In this document: in pieces, positions 35,401 through 45,430 of the stretch
Numbering within the stretch: the first letter of the stretch is position 1
Layout of the letters: the number at the start of each line of letters is the position of its first letter
Assembly (NCBI RefSeq): GCF_003945595.2
Contig: NW_024103874.1
Coordinates: 4,536,001 to 4,600,000, forward strand
Direction of reading: 5' to 3'
DNA from: Pipra filicauda
Taxonomy: Eukaryota; Chordata; Aves; Passeriformes; Pipridae
DNA: 64,000 nt
Translations under genes and position numbers: made by a program
The notes under the pieces: generated by a model
What the model saw: the letters and a program-made list of their open reading frames with translations, nothing else
Told to the model about the DNA's origin: nothing
Database searches by the model: none

Positions 35401-37527
35401 TGTTAATTGCTCCAAAATTAGTTAGCATTATTGAAATAAAGTGGGTTTTTTCAAAGCCATTTCTTACTTGACAGTATGAGACTGCAAATATTCCCATGCC
35501 CTATTTGATGAAAAATTATTATGCTATTATTGCTATTTTATATGATGGATACATAATTAACAGGGTCTATAGAATCATTTCTTGTCCCATTTTGCTCCAC
35601 TTCTTCCAGATTATTTTATCAAAAAGAAAAAAAAAAAGATAATGGAATTATATCTTATGCTTCAATGAAACCGAAAACTATTATTCCTCTCGATAACCAA
35701 ACCCAGCAAAGTCAACCATTCCAGCGAATATTAAACACAAAAAGTACACTTCAGATGTATCAGGAATATGCTGCTAAGTCTTTAACTCATTGCTTTGTGA
35801 AGAGAAGTTCAGCAGCGGAGGGAGCTCAAATGAAATCACAGCCTCTGAAGACATTGAATTTCCCAGCGTTCATTGATTGAAAGCAGGCCTATAACATTAT
35901 TGAAATGGTTTCACTTAACCTCATTTTGCCTTTATTATTTTGTTATGTTTTTTGGGGAAGGTTATATAATACTTATTTACTCCTGTCAGTGATCCCTAGA
36001 TGCTAAAAATGATTTAACTCCTTGTGTTTCAGCCAGATGCCTGACGCAGAAGGCAACAGGAGCCAGACCAGGACCAACAGCCCTATTTGTGGCCCGATCA
36101 TTCCAATTTACAATAGATGTGTTAAAAAGGGAAAAGGCCAGCTATTACTGTAAAAGCATTAAGAGCCCGAGTGATGGATGAGATCCCACTAAACTGGATA
36201 ATAAAGAAACAGAACAAAAAGGACATTTCAAGCCCCCAAGTGCCCAGAGCTGCTGGACTTTGAAAGATGCCTTTAAGCATCATGGTTAGAGCAAATGAGT
36301 TTGAGTTCCCGTGCAAATGTAGCTCTTGTTTAGGGTCCTAAGAGGCATCTTGAGTCTCTCGAAAAGCTGCAGATCCTAAATTCTTGCACCCAGATTTGTG
36401 GACCTATAAAGTGCTCCTACAATTTTGTACTGGTGCTTTCTCATCCTTGACATAACAGAACAGATAGAAAACAAAGAATAATGATTATAAAACATGTTCT
36501 CAGAAAGCTGTTTCTGGAGAGAGATTTTTTTTTTACCCTCAGTGTTTCTCTCTCCATCCAACAGATAAATATAAAAAATTTCCAACATATTTGGATTAAC
36601 TAGAAATTAATTTTCTTTCTTCTCATTTTCCTTTCACAGGAAGAAAAACAACAGAACAAGCCACCGTTTTGTACTGATGATAGTTTCATTTCCCTTTCTT
36701 TAATTTTAAATCCCATTTTATTTTCAAATTTAATCAAGGCACATCCAGAGAATAATTTCTCTCATTGGAAGGTAGTCATCAGAAATGGGAAGCAGTTTGT
36801 GCTCCTGGATTGTGGCTGAGGTGTCTACCTGAGGTACTGTTTTGAAAATTAAAAAAAATGAGATAATTTTGACTTTTCTTAAATATAACTCCTCTTTTAA
36901 CTCTTCATTATACCAGTGAAAAATTGTCCATGGCTCCAGCAGAACTAATACAGTTTTGAAAATAAACTTGTTACCTGAAAATGCATTTATTTTGATTTGC
37001 AATGTGCATGTTGTGAAAACATTGTCCTGAGTGACCATGATAAATGTTATTCATATCGTTCTGTGAATAACAATCCGATGAACAACCTGAGGATTGTTTC
37101 CCAACACAATCTAACAAATCTAGCCAGAATTCTTGAAGAAAAAGCCTAAAAGCATTGTTTTAGCAATTCCCAAATCCAAATAGTTTTGTCTCTAATTCAG
37201 TCGGTTCCAGGATTCACTTCTGATTTTGAGCTGGATGAGTAACCTGGGGCAATTACAGGAGGGAGGAACACAGGTCCTGCAGGCACAGGGCTGGTGTGGT
37301 GACAGCCACATGTCACACTGGGGAGATGGGGCACACGAGGTGGCTTTTGAGGACATCAGCAGTGAGAGCAGAGTTTGAACTCTTCTTTTTCAACCTTTAC
37401 AGTGTAAAAGTGGGTCTGATGCTCATGGAAGGTGACTCACTGCCTTCCTTCAGGTAACTGGGAAAAAGAGCTATTAAAAATTTTGGAGACACTGCATCAT
37501 TTAAGCATCCTCTTGCTTATAATGTCA
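32451..37527. other. Intergenic, no gene recognised
   Basis: Open frames are short and unrecognised. A (TA)n/(CA)n run is at 32734-32760. Enhancer-like TAAT-rich stretches lie around 33.64-33.78, 34.26-34.56 and 36.03-36.32 kb. The stretch 35230-35410 contains TAGGCACCTAAATTTAGTG-type words that may be a very old interspersed repeat I cannot name. Confidence 0.5.
32734..32760. repeat. (TA)n microsatellite
   Basis: TA dinucleotide run ending in TACATATACA. Confidence 0.85.
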
Positions 37528-37872
37528 GGCCTTATTGCTCTCTACAACCACCTGGAAGGAGGTTGTAGCCAGGTTGGGGGGCAGTCTCTTCTCCCAGGTA
37601 ACAAGCACTAGGACAAGAGGAAACGGCCTCAAATTCACCAGGGGAAGGTTTAGATTGGTTAGTAGGGAAAATTTCTTCACTGAAAGGGGTGTCCAGCACT
37701 GGCACAGGCTGCCCAGGGCAGTGGTGGAATCACTATCCCTGGAGGGATTTAAAAGATGTGACACTTGGGGACATGGTTTAGTGGTGGGCTTGGCAGTGCT
37801 GGGGGAACAGTTGGACTTGATGATCTTGGAGGGCTTTTCCAACCTAAACGATTCCATGATTCTATGATTCTA
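37528..37872 (+). mobile_element. CR1 LINE fragment with ORF2 C-terminal remnant and octamer tail
   Basis: Starts at CCTTATTGCTCTCTACAACC and ends ATTCCATGATTCTATGATTCT, the avian CR1 3' terminus. The plus-strand frame still reads a diverged ORF2 C-terminus ([15 protein letters not shown], then [16 protein letters not shown], then [18 protein letters not shown]). It is 5'-truncated to ~345 bp. The copy is young enough that about 80 residues remain readable, but no complete reverse transcriptase domain is present. Confidence 0.95.
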
Positions 37873-38224
37873 ATTAGTCTCATTTGCTGACACACAAGCC
37901 TTTAATTGCAAGTTGAATAATTAGACATATCTGCATATGCAAATGAATAGGGTTATACTATGTCACTCAACATGATTTCTCTGGAGACAAATAGCTCTCT
38001 ATATTTCAGGAGAGAATATGATATATTAATTTACATAGACAAATAACTTTATTTAGAAGGAGCCGCTCTCATGTTTGTTTATATAAAGCAATAAGAGAAG
38101 AAATAGAAGAGATTTTATGTGGAAGGAAACAGCTGGAAGATACTAATTTATGAGGGGGAAATCCTTGCAAACCGTAATGCATCTGTGCAGTGAGAGATGG
38201 GAGCAGGGAACCTTCTCCTGGTAG
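37873..38224. other. Intergenic, AT-rich
   Basis: No gene seen. The first part has TAATTAGTC, TTTAATTGC and ATAATTAGAC words directly after the CR1 tail; the remainder leads into the CpG island. Confidence 0.4.
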
Positions 38225-38401
38225 AAACCTGCCGTCGGGCGGGGGTCGGGAGCCGCGGCGCGGGGCTGTGGCCTCACTGGAACCACCGCTCCCGTCCCGC
38301 GCATCCGACCACGCCAACCACGTTCCTTCTTCCCCGCATTTCTGCATCCCCCCTTCTCTGCTGGCGGACGTGATGCTGGAACCGCTTGGCCTGTTGTTTC
38401 C

Positions 38402-38416
38402 CAACTAGATGGCCGC
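38402..38416 (+). promoter_or_regulatory. CTCF-like (or YY1-like) motif
   Basis: CAACTAGATGGCCGC matches CCASYAGRKGGCRSY at 13 of 15 positions. TAGATGGCCGC also resembles the YY1 site AARATGGCGGC, which often marks promoter starts. Confidence 0.4.
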
Positions 38417-38728
38417 TGCAGCACAGCAATGGGCTGCAATTTTGGGCGGGTGCATGCCGGGATGCCCAGCCCTCCTCCGCCGGGATGCGCGGAGAATCCT
38501 AATCAGGCAGCGGGAAGGGGGGCTGCCGGTGGCAGGTACCCCGCTTTGGGCGAGGGGACGGGCCAGCGCTCGCTGGAGCACACGGGCCACTTCCCACCGG
38601 GAAGCAGGACACTGCGGAGGAGCCAGGAGGGGAAATCCCAGGCTGGTCATTTGGGGGCGGGGGGGAGCTTGGAAAAACCGCACGGGGGGAGCAGGAGCTG
38701 CGAGTAGAGCACGTGGGAGCGGTGATGG

Positions 38729-38912
38729 TATTTGGAAGCGGGGCTATTTGGAAACGGGGCTGTTGGAAGCGGGGCTATTGGAAGCGGGGATATTTGGAAG
38801 AGGGCATGATGTTTGAAAGAGGGAATAATTGGAAGCGGGGATGTTTGGAAGCTGGGATGTTTGGAAGCGGGGATGTTTTGAAGGGGGGAGGTTTGGAAAC
38901 GGGGATATTTCC
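38729..38912. repeat. 16-bp minisatellite, about 11 copies
   Basis: Unit approximately TRTTTGGAAGCGGGGA. Eleven successive copies, mostly 16 bp with two 15-bp units, can be laid out from 38729 to 38905, followed by a partial TATTTCC; a 3-bp insertion sits after copy 5. The array is diverged at one to three positions per copy, so it is not a very recent expansion. Open frames across it give repeated peptides on both strands (for example minus-strand ASNSPASNSP), which are artefacts. Confidence 0.95.
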
Positions 38913-39187
38913 ATGCCTGCCGGCACTGCCGCTGTCCCGGCCCGTTGTTAAGGCAATACCCAGTAGAGAATGGAAAGCTGGAGTCTGCTGCTTCCCGAAT
39001 AACGCGCTAAGCAGAGCCGGCGGGGAGGGCTCTGCCCGCCCACTGCCCGGGCTGCGCCTCTCGCCGTCCCGGCTCTGCTCGCTTGGGGCTGCCCGGGGAC
39101 CACCGGCGGCTGCTCCAGCTCCAGAGGGGTCCCCGTAGTGGGATGTTCCCGGTGGAGCCGGGATCGGTCCCCCCTGTCCCCCCTCCC

Positions 39188-39201
39188 GTTACCGCGGCAA
39201 C
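39188..39201. promoter_or_regulatory. RFX X-box
   Basis: GTTACCGCGGCAAC is an imperfect palindrome of two RFX half-sites with the standard 2-bp gap, close to consensus GTTGCCATGGCAAC. X-boxes in CpG islands commonly mark promoters of ciliary or RFX-controlled genes (established knowledge). Its use here is inferred. Confidence 0.55.
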
Positions 39202-39232
39202 CGCGGCCGGGCGCGTGCAGGGGCTGGCGGCG

Positions 39233-39247
39233 CCGGCAGGGGGCAGC
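39233..39247 (+). promoter_or_regulatory. CTCF-like motif
   Basis: CCGGCAGGGGGCAGC matches CCASYAGRKGGCRSY at 14 of 15 positions, with the full AGGGGGCAGC core. It lies 32 bp beyond the X-box. Confidence 0.5.
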
Positions 39248-39283
39248 ACCCGCACGGGAGGGACGGGGCGGCGAGAGAGGGAA

Positions 39284-39432
39284 TGGGATGGGATGGGATG
39301 GGATGGGATGGGATGGGATGGGGTGGGATGGGATGGGATGGGATGGGGTGGGGTGGGATGGGATGGGATGGGGTGGGGTGGGATGGGGTGGGGTGGGATG
39401 GGATGGGATGGGGTGGGGTGGGATGGGATGGG
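39284..39432. repeat. (GGGAT)n / (GGGGT)n pentanucleotide array
   Basis: About 30 pentamers, GGGAT with interspersed GGGGT, in register across 149 bp. The plus strand is G-rich with regularly spaced G3-G4 tracts, so G-quadruplex formation is possible. Long Gly/Trp/Met-rich open frames here are repeat artefacts. Confidence 0.97.
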
Positions 39433-40447
39433 TACAGGAGGGGTACAGGCAGGGTGCAGTCAGGGTGCAGCACATCCTTTTCCAGTGCCAGAGCTGAGTT
39501 CCCTGCCAGCACCCAGCATCCCTTCCTGGCTGCCCTGCACAGTGAATCACCCTGCCAGGGCCTGGAGCTGCACAGGGTTGCATTTGCACCCACATCCCAC
39601 CCGTGTCACCCGAAAGCAGTGGATTGTTCTGCCCCACACCAGGAGCAGCCCCGAGTCTCTGCATGTCATGGTCAGAGCAGTGGAAGGACTGTCATTCAGG
39701 GCTGTCTGACTGCATTTTCACAACCAAACACCTCCTGAAGCCCTTAAAGACATTTGGGGGGTGCTGGCACTGCAGGGGTTAAGCAGTGGAGAGGGTGGAA
39801 TCTGCATAAGGCTGATTTGGGGAAAAAAATAATGAAATGCAGCTTAGCTGAGTCTGAGCGGGATTTGGGGAATGGCATCTCTGAAGGGAAACCTGCCCTA
39901 GATCGGAGCCGCAGTGCTGTGGAAGGGACGTCTCGCTGGAGGCTGGTGAGACCTTTAATTCACACCCAGAAACATCCCTCCAGGAGACACAGGTTATTTA
40001 TCACTTCTCATCTCAGTGCTTTCCCCCCACAGGGGTGCAGGAGGGTGATGGGTGGTCCTTGGGGCTGCCCACGAGTGCTGACACCCTGTCCTGGCCACCA
40101 TGGCACCACAACGGGACCTTGCGGGGAGTCACCCACCCCAAGGCTACACCAAAGTTGCATTAATTTGCCTCAATGATCAGCTCAAGAAGAACCTTTTCCC
40201 ACTGCATTATTATTATTGCTATTATCAGTATTATTGTTGAATATTTCTACACGCAGCATCTGGAAGCTGCATCCAGGCCCGGTCTGTTCCATGCAGTTTT
40301 TCCTGTAAAAGAAGGGGTGTGACTGATCCCTTCCCTTGCTGCAGAAGCTGTGTCCCTTAGGGGTGGATGTGCACTGAGAACCATCCTGCCTTTCTCCCCT
40401 GATTCAGGGGGCACAGGGGTCTTGGGAGGCCTGAACCCTATTGCAAA

Positions 40448-40605
40448 CTCCTCCTTGCACCGTGGAGTTGAGGAAATCATGGAGATGCATTTCTGTCACC
40501 CTCCCTGGGACAGCTCATTGCATGTTCTCCTCCTTGCACCTTGGAGTTGGGGAAATCATGGAGATGCATTTCTGTCACCCTCCCTGGGACAGCTCACTCC
40601 CATGT
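40448..40605. repeat. 79-bp tandem duplication, two copies
   Basis: Copy 1 (40448-40526) and copy 2 (40527-about 40605) start with CTCCTCCTTGCACC and share GGAAATCATGGAGATGCATT and the following ~35 bp almost perfectly. A handful of substitutions separate them. The flanking sequence is not duplicated. Confidence 0.95.
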
Positions 40606-41583
40606 TCATGCTTTTCCAATGATACTTCACGTCCTTACGGGCTTTCCTGCTGTCCCTACATACACACCCAAAGATGGTATTTTTTGGAAAGGTGATGTCA
40701 CAGTGTCATGATGCTTTGCTAAATCCCATCAAGTTGTCATTCCCATTAATGCCTTCCTAATCCCAGTATCTTGGTGAAGAGCCATCAGATCACACTTTTT
40801 CCTTGGAAAAGCCATGGGGGTCTTTTCCCTAATTCCTAGTTTTATTCTCCCTACTTGGGTGCAGCATTTTAAGGCAGGTTGAAGCTCAGCCTCATGCTTT
40901 TTATTCTCTCTAAGAGTTTCTTTTCTTCGTGACAGCACAGAGCTTTCAGAGCACAAACAAGTCCAAGGAATAGATGGATTTCCTCACTATGAAATAAGTA
41001 AAGCAGATGATTGAATAAAGTTTCATTTCCCTGCCTGGTTCAGCAGCTCTCTCTTGCTCTATTACATTTCCTAACTTGCCTCAGCAACTCTCTTACCCAG
41101 CTCTGTGAACCCCCGAGTGGGTGATCCCGTTGGGTTTCCCCTGCCATTGAAATCCTGACCTGACCCTTTTACATAGGGCCAAACTCTGCTCTCAATTCCC
41201 TGGGTTAATCCAGACTAAATCCCTGGATTAACTGGCTTTAACCCTGTGCTGGCAGAGCCCTGTGTGCAGCCCTGACTGGTGGTGTTGCCCAGGATCTACT
41301 GGTCTCTTTGTTCTTGCCAGAGCCATGGGCTGGGTAAAGAGATGGTCCCAGTAAAGATCAATAAACCATCCCACGCTCTCTAGGCAACAGCAGGTCAACC
41401 ACCTCCATCCAAAATCAGCAGAGCCCTTCTCCTCTGCCAGCAGGTAGACCTGAAAGCCAAAGACCAACCGCTGTCCCCTTCATTAAGTCACCCTTCTTAA
41501 CAAACACCATCTCTTCTTCCCACTTTCACCTCTTTCTCACCTGCTTGGCTGCCCTGAGAGTTTCACTGCACAGTTTATTGGGA

Positions 41584-41624
41584 TTTATTTTATTTTATTT
41601 TATATTTTATTTTATTTTATTTTC
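41584..41624. repeat. (TTTTA)n microsatellite
   Basis: Seven to eight pentamers of TTTTA with one interruption. Confidence 0.9.
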
Positions 41625-42403
41625 ATTCCCTCTGGTTTCTTCCCCAGAGCCCATGCCATCTGGGATGGGGGCTTGGGCAACTGTGCCCAACCCGTGCAGG
41701 GTATTCCCTGATCTTCCCTGCTCTCCCGGGGGTGGGGGCACAGGGTTTTACTTCGGTGATTTTCTCTTGGGAGCCTGGGTGAAATATTCAGGCACTTTGT
41801 TTGGCCAAGCCCAGGTTGAAAGCCTGTGTGAGGTGACTTTTTCTGCCTGCTGGGTATTCCCTTGGCTTGAAGTGAACAAGAGGAGGTTCTGCCTCTGTGG
41901 GACCTGGGCAAGAAGCTCATTCTGCCCCTAACTCTGCATCTTCCTGAAACTCTTTTCATGTCCATTATCCCTCGAGGATGCTGTGACTCCATCTGGGTGC
42001 TGTAGGATGGGGAGCATAAAGTGCAGCGTGAGGATGACTCTCGTCCTGCCAGCCTTGGGTGGTGGGGGGCCATGGGCTCTCTTACCCCCTGCCTTGTGCA
42101 CACCCTGCCAAACTGCTTCCCTGTAGGGATGCTCTGTTTGCATCCCTACCTGATCCTCCCTGGTCAGGCATGAGATGGAGTGAATCCCCTTTAGCTCTCC
42201 CTGTGTGTAATCAAGGGAGAAGCTCTCACCTCTGGCTCCCCAAAACCCCCTCTGCCTCCTCCACCACTATTCCACCCTTGCCAGCAGAACCCTTCCCCTG
42301 GCAAAGGAGGCTGCTGGAAAAAGAGAGCAGCAAGCCCCAAAGATGTGTCATTGTGCTAAGTGCTTTCAAACCTTGCAGGATGTCACTGTGTCACAATTTC
42401 AGT

Positions 42404-42418
42404 TCATTAGGTGGCGCA
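42404..42418 (+). promoter_or_regulatory. Weak CTCF-like motif
   Basis: TCATTAGGTGGCGCA matches the consensus at 12 of 15 positions but keeps the AGGTGGCGC core. It is followed by CpG-containing sequence to 42470. Confidence 0.27.
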
Positions 42419-44592
42419 GGGAAGACGCCGTGACATCAAAGCGCTCCTTTTCCCGATAGAAACGGGAGCAGCTCTTTTGATCTCAGCCCCCAGTATCCCC
42501 CCCAGATTAATATTTACTTGTACAACCCAAACCTACGGGGGATCCTGTGCTTGATTCCGCCATATGTTCTGGGGCGGTTTTCCTTGCTTCCCAGGTTTTC
42601 TCTGGGAGGTGGTTTGTCGGCGGGGGAGGAGTAAGCGGTAATTTTTATATGTTTATTTATTTCCCTGCTACCCTCTGCTCCTCAGGCACAGCAGGGGAGG
42701 GCACCCAACCTATTTCGTGTCAACCAGTTGCTTTGAAGCTTGCCACAATCAAACGCTTTTATTTTGGGGAACCCGGCCAGCTGTTTGTTTGCTTCCCTGC
42801 TTTATATTGATTCAAGGAGATAATCTCCCAGGCCCCACGTGCTTAATCTGTGAGCTGCTAATGTTGCATGAGATATCAAAATGGTCCCTTTGCCCCTGGA
42901 TTGCTGGGATATTTATGGCTTAATGCAGAGGTTTACAGCACAACGCTCATTTTTGGAGCAGCAGAGAGTGCATACGTGTGGCTCATAGCACAGACTGCTG
43001 TGGACTTCAGTGGGGATATTGGAGCTTGAATTCAGTGCCAAAAGGTGGCCATGTAGTTTATTTCGAAGGGATATTCTGATATAATTTGGTTCCTAGTGAG
43101 TCATTAGGATTTCTAACAGCAGGGCTCAGCCGCTGGCTGCATCCCAGCAAGAGCAACGGATGCTCCCTAAGAATCTAAAATGCAGGGTAGGAACTCAGGA
43201 TGGGGGAAAAACTCAGTGCAAGTGTAAAGCCTCAACTTCACCCCCAGAAAGAGGGACCAGGTCTCAAAGCCAATTTGAGCAGGATCTGGTTCTCGCTGCG
43301 TTAGCAGCTGACAAAATGGAGTGGAAATGAATTCAATTCAGAGACATCTAATTTCATGAGAGACTCTCTAAGAATAATTCTGCCGCAGATGCTTAAAGTG
43401 ATTTCAACTTGAAAAGCAGGAAAGACAGAGAAGATGATAGAAAATGACTATGGAATTTATACCTTCCCCTCCTTGCTTTAAGCCCTGAACATCCTGCACG
43501 TGTCCTGACATGAAAGCTGGAGAAAACCCTGTGCAAGTGAAGCTATTTCTTCTGGTTTTATTGCCCTGACACAAAGAGGTGGCCACTGAAGGTGTATACA
43601 GCCACCTGTCCTGGGCCCACAGGGATCAGTCTGGGGGGAAAATCTGTGGTTTTTTAAATGAAGGTTTTTTTAGCAGTATTTTAAGTGCTGCTTACAGAGT
43701 GCAAACAGGCGATATTTAAATTGTGTGCTATGGATATCAGTCATTCTCACCATCCTGGGGAGCTCTAGGTGATACTTCTGTGCCATAAGTGTTATTTGGG
43801 AGGCAGATCTCAAAAGCCCTGATGCAGAGACCATCACTGATAATAACACATGACCACTATTCTTCCTACTTTTTTTTTTCCTGCATTTTTCCTTCCTGCT
43901 GTTTAGGGGGTTTAAACAGCCTTGATTTTCTGTGGCTGACAACACACCCCATATGCTATTTATCTTGTCAGAACTCTCTCCCTCTGCCCTCAGCTCCCAT
44001 TTTGTTCTCATTAATAGTGATTATGAAAAATGGGGCTAAATACTTACTTTCATATGATTTATCCAAATGTTGAACTGCGTAATTGGAGAAGCTAAGACAT
44101 TATCCCTTCAGATTCTGTCAAGACTCAATTTCTGCATTCAATTTAATTTTGAGACTCATGACCCATAACAGTACATGTATTTATTGCCTTTATGGTGGCT
44201 CGCCTGTACAATATATCTATCAATCAGGAGCAGGAAGCTGCATATTATTTATAAGGATTTCAATAGTCAGTGTTTTTTAAGAACACTTGTCCTTCTCACG
44301 CAGTTATTAACACAGGGCCTCTAGATACAACAAAATTGAAAGTCAGCTGGAAGGAATGCCCTTATAATGAAGATATTTAATAACTGGCATCAGCCTCTGG
44401 TTTTCCTTTCGGTGACAGAAGTGACGCATGAGCAAAGGCAAGGGAACGCTTTGCACTGCAGAAACCTCGCCTGCCCCTTCTAGGACCTGATCCCTTCCCC
44501 TTCCCTCTTGAAATGGCTCATGTCTAAAAGGCATTAGTGCACAGACACATAAGGTTTGGTCCTGGCTTCCTCAGCTCCCTCCCAGAGATGTG

Positions 44593-44619
<27 letters not shown>
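44593..44619. repeat. (CA)13 microsatellite
   Basis: Perfect CA dinucleotide run with shorter CA runs on its right side up to 44630. Confidence 0.95.
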
Positions 44620-44624
<5 letters not shown>

Positions 44625-45252
44625 CACACAGTGCGTACAAGAGCCGTGTCGTTGCCTTGCAGCGATTTGGTGCATCCCTCTCCCCTTGCTAATCCATCAT
44701 TTCCACGCCTGTTTTTCACAAATCACTTTTGCCCAGCTTTGGACCTGATGGCAGCTGAATGCAAATGCTTCTCTGCAGCCAAGTGTCTCCATCATATGGA
44801 TTGTCAACCTGCAACTCGGATCAAAACTGAGCCTCCTCGAGGCTTCGGAGCCACTGTGAAGTACCAAAGCAACAGAGAAACTCAATCCCACCATCACATC
44901 CACGTCGCCCACAGTACCACCCTGCTTTCCAAATCAACCCTGACACAGTGTTGAAATTGTTAATAAAACGAGTAATCAAGCTGCTAATATCTGCAAGCAC
45001 CATTTTGGAAAAGAAGATAATAGAGCAACCATCAGGGAGTATAGTTAATGTATAAAACAATTACTGTAGTCAGATGCTTAAGTAAGAGCCATGGTGGTAA
45101 CAAAGGCATTACTGTACAGAGCAGCAGAGTACAGTACACAGGATATTTTATTTGTGATGCCAGGATGGAAAAGAAAAACTCTTAAGAGGAAGCTGATGCA
45201 TTTTTCACCGAATTTTCACCAGTAGCCTTTTTCCTTGGCATGAAACCTGCTA

Positions 45253-45293
45253 ACACACGTGTGTGCATGCACACACACATACGTGTGCACACA
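45253..45293. repeat. 41-nt perfectly alternating purine-pyrimidine tract
   Basis: Every base from 45253 to 45293 alternates purine/pyrimidine, mixing CA, GT, CG and TA steps and containing CACGTG at 45256-45261 and TGCATGCA. This is a strong Z-DNA-forming composition. Confidence 0.9.
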
Positions 45294-45410
45294 AATGCAG
45301 TTTTAACTTAGTATTATTTGTTGTAGAAACTAATATGGTTATTTAAAGCACCCTCGTTTGCTGCCAGCTAGCTCATGGCAGTGGTTGTCTTTCTTTTATA
45401 TACTAACAGT

Positions 45411-45430
45411 GTATATATATATATATATGT
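45411..45430. repeat. (TA)n microsatellite
   Basis: GTATATATATATATATATGT, a short self-complementary TA run. Confidence 0.85.

Larger units (their letters stand above)
38225..39270. promoter_or_regulatory. Large orphan CpG island, candidate promoter of an unannotated transcript
   Basis: Two CpG-dense lobes (about 38225-38700 and 39005-39270) flank a 16-bp minisatellite. The right lobe has a near-perfect RFX X-box at 39188-39201 and a strong CTCF-like motif at 39233-39247; the left lobe has another CTCF-like motif at 38402-38416. No open frame across it shows a known domain; a plus-strand frame from 38409 begins MAAAAQQWAAILGG but runs into the minisatellite. It lies ~34 kb upstream of the BHLHE23 start. 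Best reading: a promoter, possibly of a long non-coding RNA, or a CpG-rich enhancer. TATA and start site are not identified. Confidence 0.5.
39433..44592. other. Intergenic, no gene recognised
   Basis: Contains the 79-bp tandem duplication (40448-40605), a TTTTA array (41584-41624) and a CTCF-like word at 42404-42418. The A/T- and TAAT-containing stretches at 42.84-42.93 and 44.02-44.26 kb are weak enhancer candidates. No coding frame has family resemblance. Confidence 0.5.

Noticed and set aside
38409..38816. 135-codon plus-strand open frame starting MAAAAQQWAAIL in the orphan CpG island
   Set aside because: Its second half is encoded by the 16-bp minisatellite and the first half has no recognisable domain. 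A real small protein cannot be excluded but is unsupported.
38948..39709. Several long open frames of both strands over the GGGAT array
   Set aside because: Repeat-encoded Pro/His/Ser or Gly/Trp/Met strings; not protein genes.
40448..40605. Direct repeats as a possible CRISPR-like or satellite array
   Set aside because: Only two contiguous copies of 79 bp with no spacers, in a vertebrate context; a simple tandem duplication.
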